From: Ectobius pallidus
Lineage: Eukaryota; Arthropoda; Insecta; Blattodea; Ectobiidae
NCBI GenBank assembly: GCA_964059195.1
Contig: CAXKWD010000008.1
Location: 42,089,502-42,153,501 of the forward strand
Length of the DNA: 64,000 nucleotides
Direction of reading: 5' to 3'
Part shown: positions 54,966 to 64,000 of the stretch, piece by piece
Numbering within the stretch: position 1 is the stretch's first letter
Layout: every line of letters begins with the position of its first letter
Position numbers and translations under genes: made by a program
The notes under the pieces: generated by a model
What the model saw: the letters and a program-made list of their open reading frames with translations, nothing else
Databases searched by the model: none
Told to the model about the DNA's origin: nothing

Positions 54966-57026
54966 GGATAAGCCTAATTATTGAGTTGATTGTTTTCTGT
55001 GCAGTCCGTTCCGTCACACCAAACGAATTTCGTGACGATTTTGTCCGTAACGCAAGCTCTGGATTTAATCCTACTGCGGCTAAAGAAGTTTAACATCAAA
55101 AACCTAATTTTTAGCAAGTAATAGGAACCAATACTTGAGAAAAATAGCAAGAGGACGTGCTTTTTCAATGTGGTTTCAGTGTGTTCACTAGTGGATACAA
55201 AATTGTCAATAGAAAATTGTGAAAATAGACTTTAATCTAAGTTCTCGTGATAGTTTCCCATTGAATTACGTGTAGTTCAATGAGTGTCTTCAGGTGAGGC
55301 AAGATGGCGGCATAGCGCAAGGCTAGGCTTCACCGCCGTGACCCAGATTGCCGGGCTGTGACCACCTATGTGTTTCTTTGCTCGTCTGTTACGTTCTGCT
55401 AATTTTGTACTTTTTTCTGCGATATCTTCAGGGTACCCATCAAAAACTATTGTGCCCCTTGCACTAAAGTGCCTTTTGGCGTATTCAACAAACTTTTTTA
55501 GGATGGAGGAAAATGAATCACCTTTCTGCCACACTAACCGATGCAACAGAAACCCACCACCAACCACAAGACAAGCAGTATTGACACGAACAACATCAGT
55601 CATACGGTAGTAGAAAATAAGTCATAAAATACTGACTTGTGGGTCTTATGCAGTCCTCCTTCATCAAAGAGTGACAATGGTAAAGGAGTCAACTCAATGA
55701 TGTAATGAGACTCACCACTAAGAAAACAGATGTCAGCACACAGAACTTCACACAACACAGTCGCCAGAATGGCAGTCGACCGCTAGCCGACGATGGGAGG
55801 GTACTTACCTCTTGAAACATGTCCTAGTAAAGGTACGTAAGTGAGCTAAAAGTGTTTCAAACGTTCGACTACTTTGAATAATGAGTCAACTCAAATTTGA
55901 AATATTTTTGTAACTCTGTATCCAACCTTTTCAGTAGAAGATTCTTCTGAAAATTGTACAGGAATAAATTCATCAAGAAACTTTCACCTTGGAACTGGAA
56001 CCACGAATAGGCATTACTCGGTTTTCGTTTTAAATTTAACATCGACAAAGTTATTACCAACAATCTTTTACAAAGAATCAATTCTGATTTCGTGAGCATT
56101 GTGACAATTTATGGTTTTATCTGCCACAGTACCACTTGATATTGACATGAGATGTTCACAACTTGGAAACGGGTCATGGGATGAGAACCAGTTCACTAGT
56201 TTCTGTAAATCTGCCTCGTCTCTTGCAATTCTTGAATCCCTAGCATCCACATGCTGGTCAGTAGGCAAATGATAAGTTACAATAAGTTACTCCTCAATTT
56301 TCTGAGCAACCTCTACAAGAATTGGCATTGAGAGAATCCACTTGGCCAATGTACTGTCGGAAATGCCATGTCCTCGGGTCAACCCCCTTGTTGACTTCAT
56401 GGATCTCATAAGGGTTGGCTCTATTGTCATATCTATACCTGTGTATAGAGGGGACACAGACAAGCAACTTTTATTAGGAGATTTTTGCTCTATAGATTCA
56501 ATTTTTCCTGTTACAGCATAAGATCTCCCACGGCATGGCCGCCACTGGCTTCTGACAAAAGAAAAAAATGCAAAACAAAGGAACTTCGTTGTTAACACTG
56601 TAGTCAGTAGTTATGAATAAAAGAAGACTAATGCAGTGTGATTAGTCTGTAAATTTCCAGATTATGAAATCTCTAAATTATGATATAACTGTTGATGACT
56701 GCTTAAGAATCAGGTTTTTATTGATCACTAAGAAGACAAGAAGTCAATTTAATGAAACTTTTAACCCTATTTTGCTTAATTGTTAACTTACGAGCACCAG
56801 ATTGTAATGACTTTAATGCCCTGTAGCACACACATTTTAAGTCATAGAGCAAAAATCTCCTAATCAATTTTGCTTGTCTGTGCCCCTCTATACACAGGTA
56901 AAATATTTCGATGTTATTCATTAACACCCTGTATGTTGATGAGCATATGTCAATTTATTTTGCGTTTAATAATGTTGGTGTAATGGCTGACAAAAACATA
57001 GTGAAGGTCTCAATAAATTAAATATA

Positions 57027-57604
57027 CAGTGGTACCTCGAGATACAAGTGCCCTAACATATGAGTTATTTGAGATACGAGCTGTCGAGCGCGCGAAGTTT
57101 TGTTTTGAAATACGAGCGATATTTGAGATACGAGGAACGGCCAGCTGCGACGCTGTACACGGCCCACCAGTTTACTGTGCCTGCGCCTCGTGCGTCTCGC
57201 GCATTATCCCACGTATTCCCCCAGTGTGCTTGTTTACCTCGCTGTCGAAGCATCTTTGCTAAGTTTTTCTAGGGCTTTGCGCTTTTTGTGCATTTACATA
57301 CTTTATCACATTTCTTTTTATAACCATGGGTCCGAAGAAAGTGTAACAAATGTGTATGTACACTTTATAAAACCAGTTTTTTTCTTTACATTCTCTTTTA
57401 TTACGTTTTTATACAATATTTGTCATTTATAAATACATTTTTCTTATTCAAAAACACGTAACAAAAACAATTGGGGGTAGCATTTTTGGGGCTGGAACGG
57501 ATTAATGGCATTTCAATTAATTTCAACGGGGAAAATTGCTTTGAGATACGAGCAAATTGACAAGGTTACGGAACGAATTAAACTCGTATCTCGAGGTATC
57601 ACTG
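57027..57604. mobile_element. Tigger-type MITE
   Basis: The inverted ends cagtggtacctcgagatac are flanked by TA (57025-57026, 57605-57606). Inside, ATGGGTCCGAAGAAAGTG (57326-57343, MGPKKV) is the typical start of Tigger transposase, cut off at once by a stop. It is an internal-deletion derivative nested in element 2. Confidence 0.9.
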
Positions 57605-57679
57605 TAGAGGGTAATGATATATGGGAAAATATAATTGTATATAATTACATATATATTTATAACAGTACCGGTAATGATA

Positions 57680-58087
57680 TATAGTTATATATAATTATAT
57701 ATATGCACATATATTATAATAGGACGCAAGGTGGACTGGTAACATGGTACCTTCTGGCTCGAAACGCATGATTAGCAATTTAAGCAAAACTTTAATATTC
57801 AACGAAAGTAGGCTATTAAGTGTGGGTACTCATTTTATTCAAAATTTAAAGCTCTACAAAATTTGTATGGTCAATGGTTTTGATAGCATTGATTGTTTTT
57901 GAGATATTGTTATGTTAGTTTTAAAAACTTGTTTTCCGACTATAAATCACTACACTACAGCTAAAGCTCACCTAGCAATGAGGGGGAAAACTTAGTATGT
58001 TCATTCCTGACCTTGACTGAAGGGATTAAAACAATTTCCAGCTTTCCCCTAATTAATTCCGAATTCAGCTTATTTTTACTCCCCAAC
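57680..58087. repeat. Right TIR of element 2 (inner part)
   Basis: Inverted partner of the left TIR. Its last few bases lie beyond the Transib insertion, at 59956-59960. Confidence 0.85.
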
Positions 58088-58092
58088 CACTG

Positions 58093-58125
58093 CACAGTGG
58101 TCCAGAATTGAAATCTAGAGGGAAA
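58093..58125 (+). repeat. Transib left TIR with RSS-like heptamer
   Basis: Starts CACAGTG. Matches the inverse of 59918-59950 with one G/C difference at position 18. Confidence 0.88.
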
Positions 58126-58646
58126 AATCTAAAAATTCTTACTTGTTGTAAAACTTTTTATTTTTGCTGGATTTTCATCACTAAACTCAGCCTTTATCAA
58201 CTCTGCTGTAAAAGGGTATGCAACTGCAGCTCTTCAAAGTTGTGGGTCGATAAGGAGTAGAGGCATCAGTCTTATAACAAGTTGCGCGACGTCAGAAGTG
58301 AGAAGTCAGTGAGTGAGTTGTGAAATGTTATTTTGTTGTTCTGTCAAATGGAATTCACATCTAAAGGTATGGACTTACAATTTATATAATAATTATTGAG
58401 ATAATACTACATAAGAAATTACTGATGTCATATTTATATGGATGTGTCTAGGTAGGGAAATTTTTTTATTTTCTAGTATTGTAGAGGGGTTTTAAAAAAA
58501 AATACGTTAGAGATGGCACTATTAAATATATGTCAAGATGTAAAGAAAAGGGTTGAGTTTAAGTACAAAAAGAATAAATTGTCGCAAATGATCCGTTTTT
58601 TTACAAATCGCGTTTGTATTTCAGGGGGTAACAGCAAATATAGACA

Positions 58647-59725
58647 TTGGTGACACGTATGGAACTTTATGAATTACCGTGTCAGACGAAAGGTTCTACA
58701 AACTCATTATGCAGTTATGTATTCGATAAGCTAGGATTAAAGGAGCATCCCAATGATTTATCTAGATTATTAGGAGCGGCTATAGCTACTTTTTGGTCAA
58801 ATTTTGAAAAGCGCTGGAAAAAAGTAAAAAGAATTCTTTGAATGTCTGCTTCACAATTCATACCGACTAGATGTAAAGAAATGGCAAGTTAAAGGAAAGG
58901 GAGAAAAAAGTAAATGAAAGGAAGGAAGTAATTGTAGAACAATTCCGCAAGAAAATGGGTTTGATAGTCGTCAAGCCAAAGCTGGGGGTAGTGGAAATTC
59001 TAGCGATGGAAATGCGGCTCGACGCTTTTTCAGAAATCCACAATTGTCTGCTACCTTCACCGCGATCGAGGAAAAACTAATTAATCGATTCTTAGTAATT
59101 TTGCTTGTAATTTCCAGTGGTTTTCAAGTCAGTATTGACAAATTTGATAAATGTGCTACAGACACAACAACACTCTAGCTGCGTCTATACCCGTGCACTA
59201 TATGCCTGCAGTGTTCATAAAGTCCTAATTCATGGTGCACGGGTTATTGAATCAACCATTTTACCAATTGGTATGCTTTCTAAAGAAGCGCAAGAAGCAA
59301 GGCATAAGCTCTTAAGAAAACTTCACTATGGACATTCCGGTAAATTTTCATGAAAGGAAAATACGAGAGATATATTGAATCTGTCTCTTGTCAGTTCTGA
59401 TCCCATAATCTCTCATTCTTCCTCGTTTAGACAGAACAATAGTGGACCCTTATCACAAGAAATATGCGAGTTACTTCAAGAACCGAAAGTGCCAGTAAGC
59501 AAGTCGACTAGGGAGAAAGATGAGCAGCAAGAAGAAAAACAGCAGAAAGTAGATGAAGATGATGATGATGATGAAGAAGAAGAAGAAGAAGAAGAAGAAG
59601 AAGAAGAAGAAGAAGAAGAAGAAGAAGAAGAAGAAGGCGGTGATAGTGATGATGATGCTGATGAAGCAGACGCAGAAGAAAGTGATGATGCAGGTGACGT
59701 AGAGGACGAAGATACAAATTTATAG
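58647..59725 (+). pseudogene. Transib transposase (RAG1 core-like), fragments
   Basis: Fragments in order: RLLGAAIATFWSNFEKRWKK (58750-58820, unassigned); DGNAARRFFRNPQLSATF (near 59000-59060); EEKLINRFLVILLVISSG; SVHKVLIHGARVIE; and LPIGMLSKEAQEARHKLL (59265-59315). The last aligns with the RAG1 segment around catalytic Glu962 (human RAG1 numbering; sequence -ASEGNESGNKLFRRF-), with Glu kept in SKE. NLSLVSSDPIIS follows. Several stops and shifts. The C-terminal frame ends in a long Asp/Glu run coded by (GAA)n/(GAT)n (59545-59720), probably a microsatellite expansion. The catalytic Asp residues are not visible, so the copy is dead. Confidence 0.75.
59545..59720. repeat. (GAT)n/(GAA)n microsatellite in Transib
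   Basis: A long run of GAT and GAA triplets, in frame with the Transib fragment, giving a poly-acidic tail. Confidence 0.85.
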
Positions 59726-59963
59726 GCATTTACCTCTTGTTGTAAAATGTAATGAAAACTCTGCTATTTTGTGCATTTAAAATTTTAAAAATCATTTTTA
59801 ATTTCGCAATTTATATTATAATTTTGTTTTAGGGCTTAATATCATTTATATATCAACTTTACAGAAGAAAAACAATGAAACAAATTTAAAAAGTTACTTT
59901 TGTGCGAGAAATAAGTTTTTCCCTCTAGATTTGAATTCTGGACCACTGTGCACTGGGCTACTA

Positions 59964-60229
59964 TGCCCAATCAAAATTTCTCATTAATTCAGATGTGACT
60001 TGAGTAAAAAAATTAACCCTTTTGAAAATTACCAAAGGCTTTTGCATATTATTGTCCTGCTCAAGATGTGCCAACAGAAACAACTAAAAATAAGATTCAT
60101 GATGTATTATCTTTTCTGCAAAGAAGAATGGTCCATACACTTTATTGCAGCTCACTCCACTCCACTCCACTCCACACCATACATTAATTTATGGACTTGA
60201 TCTTTCAAGCTTGTAGGAGAATTGTGAAT
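59964..60229. repeat. Unassigned DNA with (CTCCA)n
   Basis: The only feature is a short minisatellite cactccactccactccac near 60152-60177. Confidence 0.5.
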
Positions 60230-60780
60230 TTTCTCTTGCCTAAATAATGCAAATGTGCGTGTTTACTCTCGCTTACATGAAAAGTACCTTCGTCTGTAAA
60301 TAGCCATTTGTTTAAGAAACCGTCATCATCTTCAGTCCATTGGCAAATTGTGGATGCAAAATTGAAATGAGCTTCATGATCCTCATCCCATAAGGCTTGT
60401 AGATGTAAGTGAAATGGGTACAGTTTCAGGTACTTTCAAAGAATATGCTGACTTGACATATATGGTACATTCATCTCTGCTGACAGTCGTCTTAAACTTT
60501 TTGTATTACTCCTTGTCATAGCTTCAGTAATAGCTTCTTCTCTTACTGGGTTTTGCCTGCGGCCTCCTGCATGTTTTTTTAATACAGAACCTGTTTCTGC
60601 AAATGTTCGATACCACAATATTATGGAATCGTATTTAGGTACATTATGCGCACCATGCTCATGTTGAAATTCCCTTTGAACTTTTTCACACTCTCAAATT
60701 TAGCATACCAAAGAACACATGCTGATTTATAGTTGCCATTTTAATTATCTTCGATTTTCATTTGTCTCTCAAGTTATGCA
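60230..60780 (-). pseudogene. mariner/Tc-like transposase relic
   Basis: Minus strand. The frame from 60618 reads WYRTFAETGSVLKKHAGGR, then NPVREEAITEAMTRSNTKSL and RRLSAEMNVPYMS; after shifts, LQALWDEDHEAHFNF and KWLFTDEGTFHVSE follow. These fit insect Tc/mariner-like transposases, helix-turn-helix then the first catalytic Asp (TDE). Ends not found. Confidence 0.65.
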
Positions 60781-61033
60781 TTGTTGATTGTCATAAATAT
60801 GGAAACTCCCATCTTTTAAGTATAGGAGTAGTGGGTCTCCTTATTGGAACACGTGAGGCCATCCCTCGTGTCTTTGAGAACTTTAGGAAGAAGTATGGCC
60901 TTCCAGATTGTCTTAGGGTTGACATAGTTTAAACTTGGAAGGTTCTCCCGACGAATACAATGCAGAAACTGTTCTCGGGTTTCCAGTGGGGTAAGAGAAT
61001 AAAATTCTGAGCTTTCGGCGACTGTCTGCGTCA

Positions 61034-61660
61034 TCATCTTCGGAGAAGTGGGATCCAGAGGTTATGGCGTTGTATATATACCCATGGCAAATCAGATGCA
61101 GTTGTGGATCCTGATTGGTCGGGGGAAGTAAACGGTCTCTCCCTCCGTGATTGGAGTAGAGAAATAGCTGGTTGCCAGGAAGCGGCCAGTTGGAACTCTC
61201 CCTCTCTATTGATGTTATTGGGGTTCAGTCTGATGTGAATGGCTTCTCTGATGAGACGGTCCCACAAGCCCTGGGAAGAAGCCAGTACCTCTGTGTTGAG
61301 GTAGTTCATCTCGTGGCCCATGTCGAGACAGTGTTCTGCAATGCGGACTTTTCAGGTTGCCCCAGACGGTAGTGCCGTTTTTGCTCCTCAATCCTGGTGG
61401 AAATGTGGCATCCTGTCTGACCAATATAAATCTTGCCACAACTACAAGAAATTCCATAAACCCCAGGTCTCTGTAATCCAAAGTTATCTTTAACAGGTCT
61501 TAGTAGTTGCTGGGTTTTGGTTAGAGGGCGGTGTATGTAGGTTTCAGACGAGTGGTCTCTAAGGCACGGTGTTCAAAATGTTCCATATAGAGGTCAGCTA
61601 TGGAAGGTGACAGAGGCGACCCCATAGCCACGCCGTCAGTCTGTTGGTAGTACTTCCCTA
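61034..61660 (-). pseudogene. Penelope protein relic, minus copy
   Basis: Shows [20 protein letters not shown], a deletion, then the endonuclease region with many shifts (GLMEFL-like remains of the GIY motif) and LNPNNINREGEFQL near the end. Nonfunctional. Confidence 0.7.
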
Positions 61661-61689
61661 CATACACGAAGTAGGAAGATGTGAGGACA

Positions 61690-62350
61690 TACCTTCACAA
61701 GAGGTCCACAATTCCTGCATCAGCTTTCATCATCCAGCACAGAAACAGGCTGTCCTCAACACCCTAGTACACCGAACCAGAGTTATCTCCAATGTAGCTA
61801 GCCTTCATGGGGAACTCCAACATCTGCAACGTACCTTCAGTGCTAACGGCTATTCAGACTTCAATATAACCGGGGCTTTTAAAAGGACTGTTTCTTCAGC
61901 ACCAAGGGATAGAGACGAGAATGTTAAGTGGGCATTCATCTCATACACTGGCCCTCTCTCCGGGAAGATCTCTCAACTGCTCGGCCGCTATGGGATCAAG
62001 ACCATACACCGCCCTCTAACCAAAACCTGGCAACTACTAAGACCTGTTAAAGATGACCTTGGATTGCAGAGACCCGGGGTTTATTCAATTTCTTGTAGTT
62101 GTGGCAAGATTTATATTGGTCGACAGGACGCCACATTTCCACCAGGATTGAGGAGCACAAACGGTACTACCGACTGGGGCAACCTGAAAAGTCCGCCATC
62201 GCAGAACATTGTCTCGACATGGGCCACAAGATGGACTACCTCAACACATAGGTACTGGCTTCTACTCCGGGCTTATGGGACCATCTCATCAAAGAAGCCA
62301 TTCACATCAGACTGAACCCAATAACATCAATAGAGACGGAGGTTTCCAAT
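61690..62350 (+). pseudogene. Penelope protein relic, plus copy
   Basis: One long frame (61644-62315) covers the thumb ([40 protein letters not shown]) and the GIY-YIG start (PGVYSISCSCGKIYIG). A shift follows, after which EEHKRYYRLG and SAIAEHCLDMGHKM can be read in the next frame. Confidence 0.78.
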
Positions 62351-62829
62351 AGGCCACTTCCTGGCAACCTGCTATTTCTCTACTTCAATTACGGAGGGAG
62401 AGACCGTTTACTTCCACTGGCCAATCAGGATCTGACTAGTCCTACCATGGGTATATATACTACACCATAATCTCTGAATCCCACTTCTCCGAAGGTGACG
62501 ACACAGACAGTCGCCGAAAGCTCAGAATTTTATTCTCTTACCCAACTGGAAACCCGAGAACAGTTTCTGCATAGTCACAATTGTTTTAAAGAAATCATGT
62601 CAGATATTATCTAATCATGTAATTTGACTGTATTACTTTATATGATTCAGTTTATATTTTATATACATGATTTGAAGTTATGTAAGTTTATTGAGTCTTC
62701 AGAAGCTACCTTCAATGGGAGACAGTTTTGAAATAAAAAAGTAACCAGCAAGAAATTTGTCCTACAATCATATTGGCTTTTATAGTAACATTTAATTTAT
62801 CCATACCCAAACATATTACCCGATATATT

Positions 62830-63480
62830 CATGTAGGAAAATTAAACATGGCACATTTTGAATGCACTCCTGAAACATACACAACCCAAATAAAGACTGA
62901 TGCAATGCACTCATGTAACTTTTTTTACCCTAAGAATGGGCAATACACCTTTCTTATTTCACATTCTGATATAGAAAGAGAGGCCATGTTGCAAGGAGTG
63001 CATATTCATTTATTTCAATCTAATGCAATGTTTCATTGTTCACCAGGCAAGATTGGGTTTCTACAAATGGTGGCTGACTTATAACTACCCTTTGGAAAAA
63101 TGTTTCAATTAAAAGTTTTAGCTCTTGGATAATCATCTCGTTTACATTATTTCAACAAAATCAAAATTGAGAAGAGTTGAATTTTCTTCATGTAAAGTTG
63201 CATAAAAAAAAAAGGGAAAGTCATTGCCAATCTTAGTCATTTATCCCCCCAAATGTTTTAATACAATTTTTTGATCTTGTGCTGTTCACAAACATGGACA
63301 CACACAGACAGACATGTGTATAAAAATAGTATTTTTTTATTCAGGAGATCTCAAAATCTGTATTTATGTTACAACATGACTTCAAATTTATGGGTCGAAC
63401 ACAATACTTCTTCCATATATAGTATAGGTATAGGTAGAGGAATTAATGAGGAATTTGTAAAGGATTTTTGAAAAATGAAT
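62830..63480 (+). mobile_element. Unclassified repeat family U, copy 3 (partial)
   Basis: Shares words such as gcaatacacctttctt, tgatatagaa-aagaggcc and caccaggcaagattg with the two other copies (21908-23989, 30465-31917). The outer ends are not clear. Confidence 0.6.
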
Positions 63481-63534
63481 ACTCTATGCCAGTAGCATGC
63501 GGTGTAATATTAGATGAGGGAAGCAAAAAGGAAC

Positions 63535-63752
63535 CAGACCTACCATGCGACTGCTGTGTCATTTGCCATAGGCAGATGGCAGGATTGGGCGTATGAGGTC
63601 AGTATGCCAATACCCACAGTCTTTAATGGTGGTTTCTGTGACTGAAACCACTATTTCTCAGTCAGTTCATATCAAGAGACTCTGTTTCCTGTTTTCATCC
63701 CGGTCCTGACCTTTCTACCTCAGGAAAAAATCCAAGGAGGTACTGGGGATAA
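63535..63752 (-). mobile_element. tRNA-derived SINE, family S, lacking its head
   Basis: Diverged copy of 25008-25314. The body (ataggcagatggcaggattgg) and the ccaaggaggtac junction are kept, but the tRNA head is missing beyond 63752. Confidence 0.75.
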
Positions 63753-64000
63753 TAATGTAGTCTACACTTTTATAAGTCTATAATACAAAAAATAACAACT
63801 CACCTGAATTTATTTGAAGACCAAATCAATTCGCCTAACCTTGGCAACAAAATAGTTGATTACTTTGACATAGAAGTCTTCATTATAATGAATGTTTTAT
63901 GGTAATTTTTTCTTTACAGATAGTAATAGTAGTACAGATAGTACAGTAGATAGACAGCCTGGACATACAATTTTTCCTTTTATGCAGTAACAGCATAGCC
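63753..64000. other. Unassigned DNA to window end
   Basis: Nothing recognised. Confidence 0.4.

Larger units (their letters stand above)
52616..56598 (-). pseudogene. Nuclease-family protein, N-terminal and middle parts only
   Basis: Minus-strand pieces in order: GIDMTIEPTLMRSMKSTRGL with TRGHGISDSTLAKW (56598-56287); DQHVDARDSRIARDEADLQK and MSISSGTVAD (56268-56068); FKFELTHYSK (near 55880); CLVVGGGFLLHRLVW and TIVFDGYPED (55603-55277); and PISQEKFLSNDKNKQQLISK (52700-52616). These match the family of 33547-35920 and supply the middle part missing there. The nuclease acidic blocks and Cys-rich tail are absent here. A hAT-like element at 53045-54342 splits it. Stops and shifts occur throughout. 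Confidence 0.7.
58093..59950 (+). mobile_element. Transib (RAG1-type) transposon, decayed
   Basis: Both ends read CACAGTGGTCCAGAATT (inverted; about 33 bp with one mismatch) and are flanked by the 5-bp duplication CACTG (58088-58092, 59951-59955). CACAGTG is the recombination-signal heptamer, and 5-bp duplications are the Transib norm. The interior encodes broken RAG1-like transposase. It is inserted at the outer edge of the right TIR of element 2. Confidence 0.85.
51975..59960 (-). mobile_element. Long-TIR nuclease transposon 2 (composite)
   Basis: The outer ends are TAGCCCAGTGG and its inverse, with a probable 3-bp duplication CTA (51972-51974, 59961-59963). The arms are about 420 bp: 51975-52395 on the left, and 57680-58087 plus 59956-59960 on the right (split by Transib). 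It contains minus-strand fragments of the same protein family as element 1, a THAP-like exon on the plus strand, a hAT-like insertion, a Tigger MITE and a Transib copy. The end sequence differs from element 1, so it is a different family of the same group. Confidence 0.7.
60840..62590. mobile_element. Penelope-like element, two copies head to head
   Basis: 60900-61540 (minus) and about 62000-62570 (plus) are inverted copies, meeting in the middle near 61670. Both carry the GIY-YIG endonuclease part and a 3' tail with ctttcggcgactgtc. The minus copy also keeps the reverse transcriptase motif [20 protein letters not shown] (near 61640-61580), directly joined to the thumb with the catalytic box deleted. 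Confidence 0.8.

Noticed and set aside
59949..59952. 4-bp TGCA duplication for the element at 58.1-59.9 kb
   Set aside because: A reading with CACAGTG ends and the 5-bp CACTG duplication is longer, exact and fits the RAG1-like protein.
61010..61060. Possible hammerhead in the Penelope tail (gatgatgacgcagac...cgccgaaagctc)
   Set aside because: GATGA and GAAA words are present, but the core C of CUGANGA is missing and stem II is weak; left as a hint only.
1..64000. CRISPR arrays, operons, riboswitches or bacterial genes
   Set aside because: The only tandem arrays have no spacer structure, and all coding evidence is eukaryotic and TE-type.

Overview
This window looks like nuclear DNA from an arthropod, most likely an insect. 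It is AT-rich, has GT-AG introns, carries tRNA-derived SINEs, and is packed with eukaryotic transposable elements (TEs): non-LTR LINEs, Penelope-like, Gypsy, Copia, hAT, Tc1/pogo, PIF/Harbinger and Transib. I cannot name the species. A large, repeat-rich genome such as that of a cockroach, termite or stick insect would fit, but that is a guess.

Only one host gene is supported. It lies on the plus strand and encodes a long coiled-coil protein, of which four exons are visible (5481-5675, 47074-47298, 49777-49848, 49950-50045). Each exon is a whole number of codons and every junction is phase 0. One intron is about 41.4 kb and is filled almost entirely with nested TEs.

Layout. 1-2.7 kb: LINE 3'-end-like sequence, a small MITE, and a 295-bp tandem array with a tRNA-like sequence in each unit. 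2.8-5.4 kb: a 5'-truncated LINE with a 13-bp target duplication, ending about 80 bp before an exon. 6-9 kb: SINEs and a Tigger-type MITE. 9-17.6 kb: a ~560-bp-arm palindrome with hammerhead-like cores, split by a Gypsy element that has lost most of pol. 18-27 kb: Penelope, R2-like and hAT relics with nested insertions. 27.5-41.3 kb: a large element with ~600-bp terminal inverted repeats (TIRs) and a 4-bp target duplication. It encodes a TE-type protein with a FEN1/XPG-like nuclease signature and has been invaded by five other elements, including an apparently intact Copia. 41.6-46.3 kb: an R2-like relic and a PIF/Harbinger element. 47-50 kb: three exons and a hAT element. 52-60 kb: a second, related long-TIR nuclease element, itself containing a hAT-like element, a Tigger MITE and a decayed Transib (RAG1-type) element whose ends begin with the recombination-signal heptamer CACAGTG. 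60-64 kb: mariner/Tc-like, Penelope and SINE relics.

The most interesting system is the pair of long-TIR nuclease elements (27468-41290 and 51975-59960). They carry related coding sequence on opposite strands, have long TIRs and 3-4-bp target duplications, and each has lost a different part of the gene. I read them as non-autonomous members of a DNA-transposon group that uses a FEN/XPG-like nuclease. All element boundaries below were read by eye from matching ends and flanks; none was checked by alignment software.
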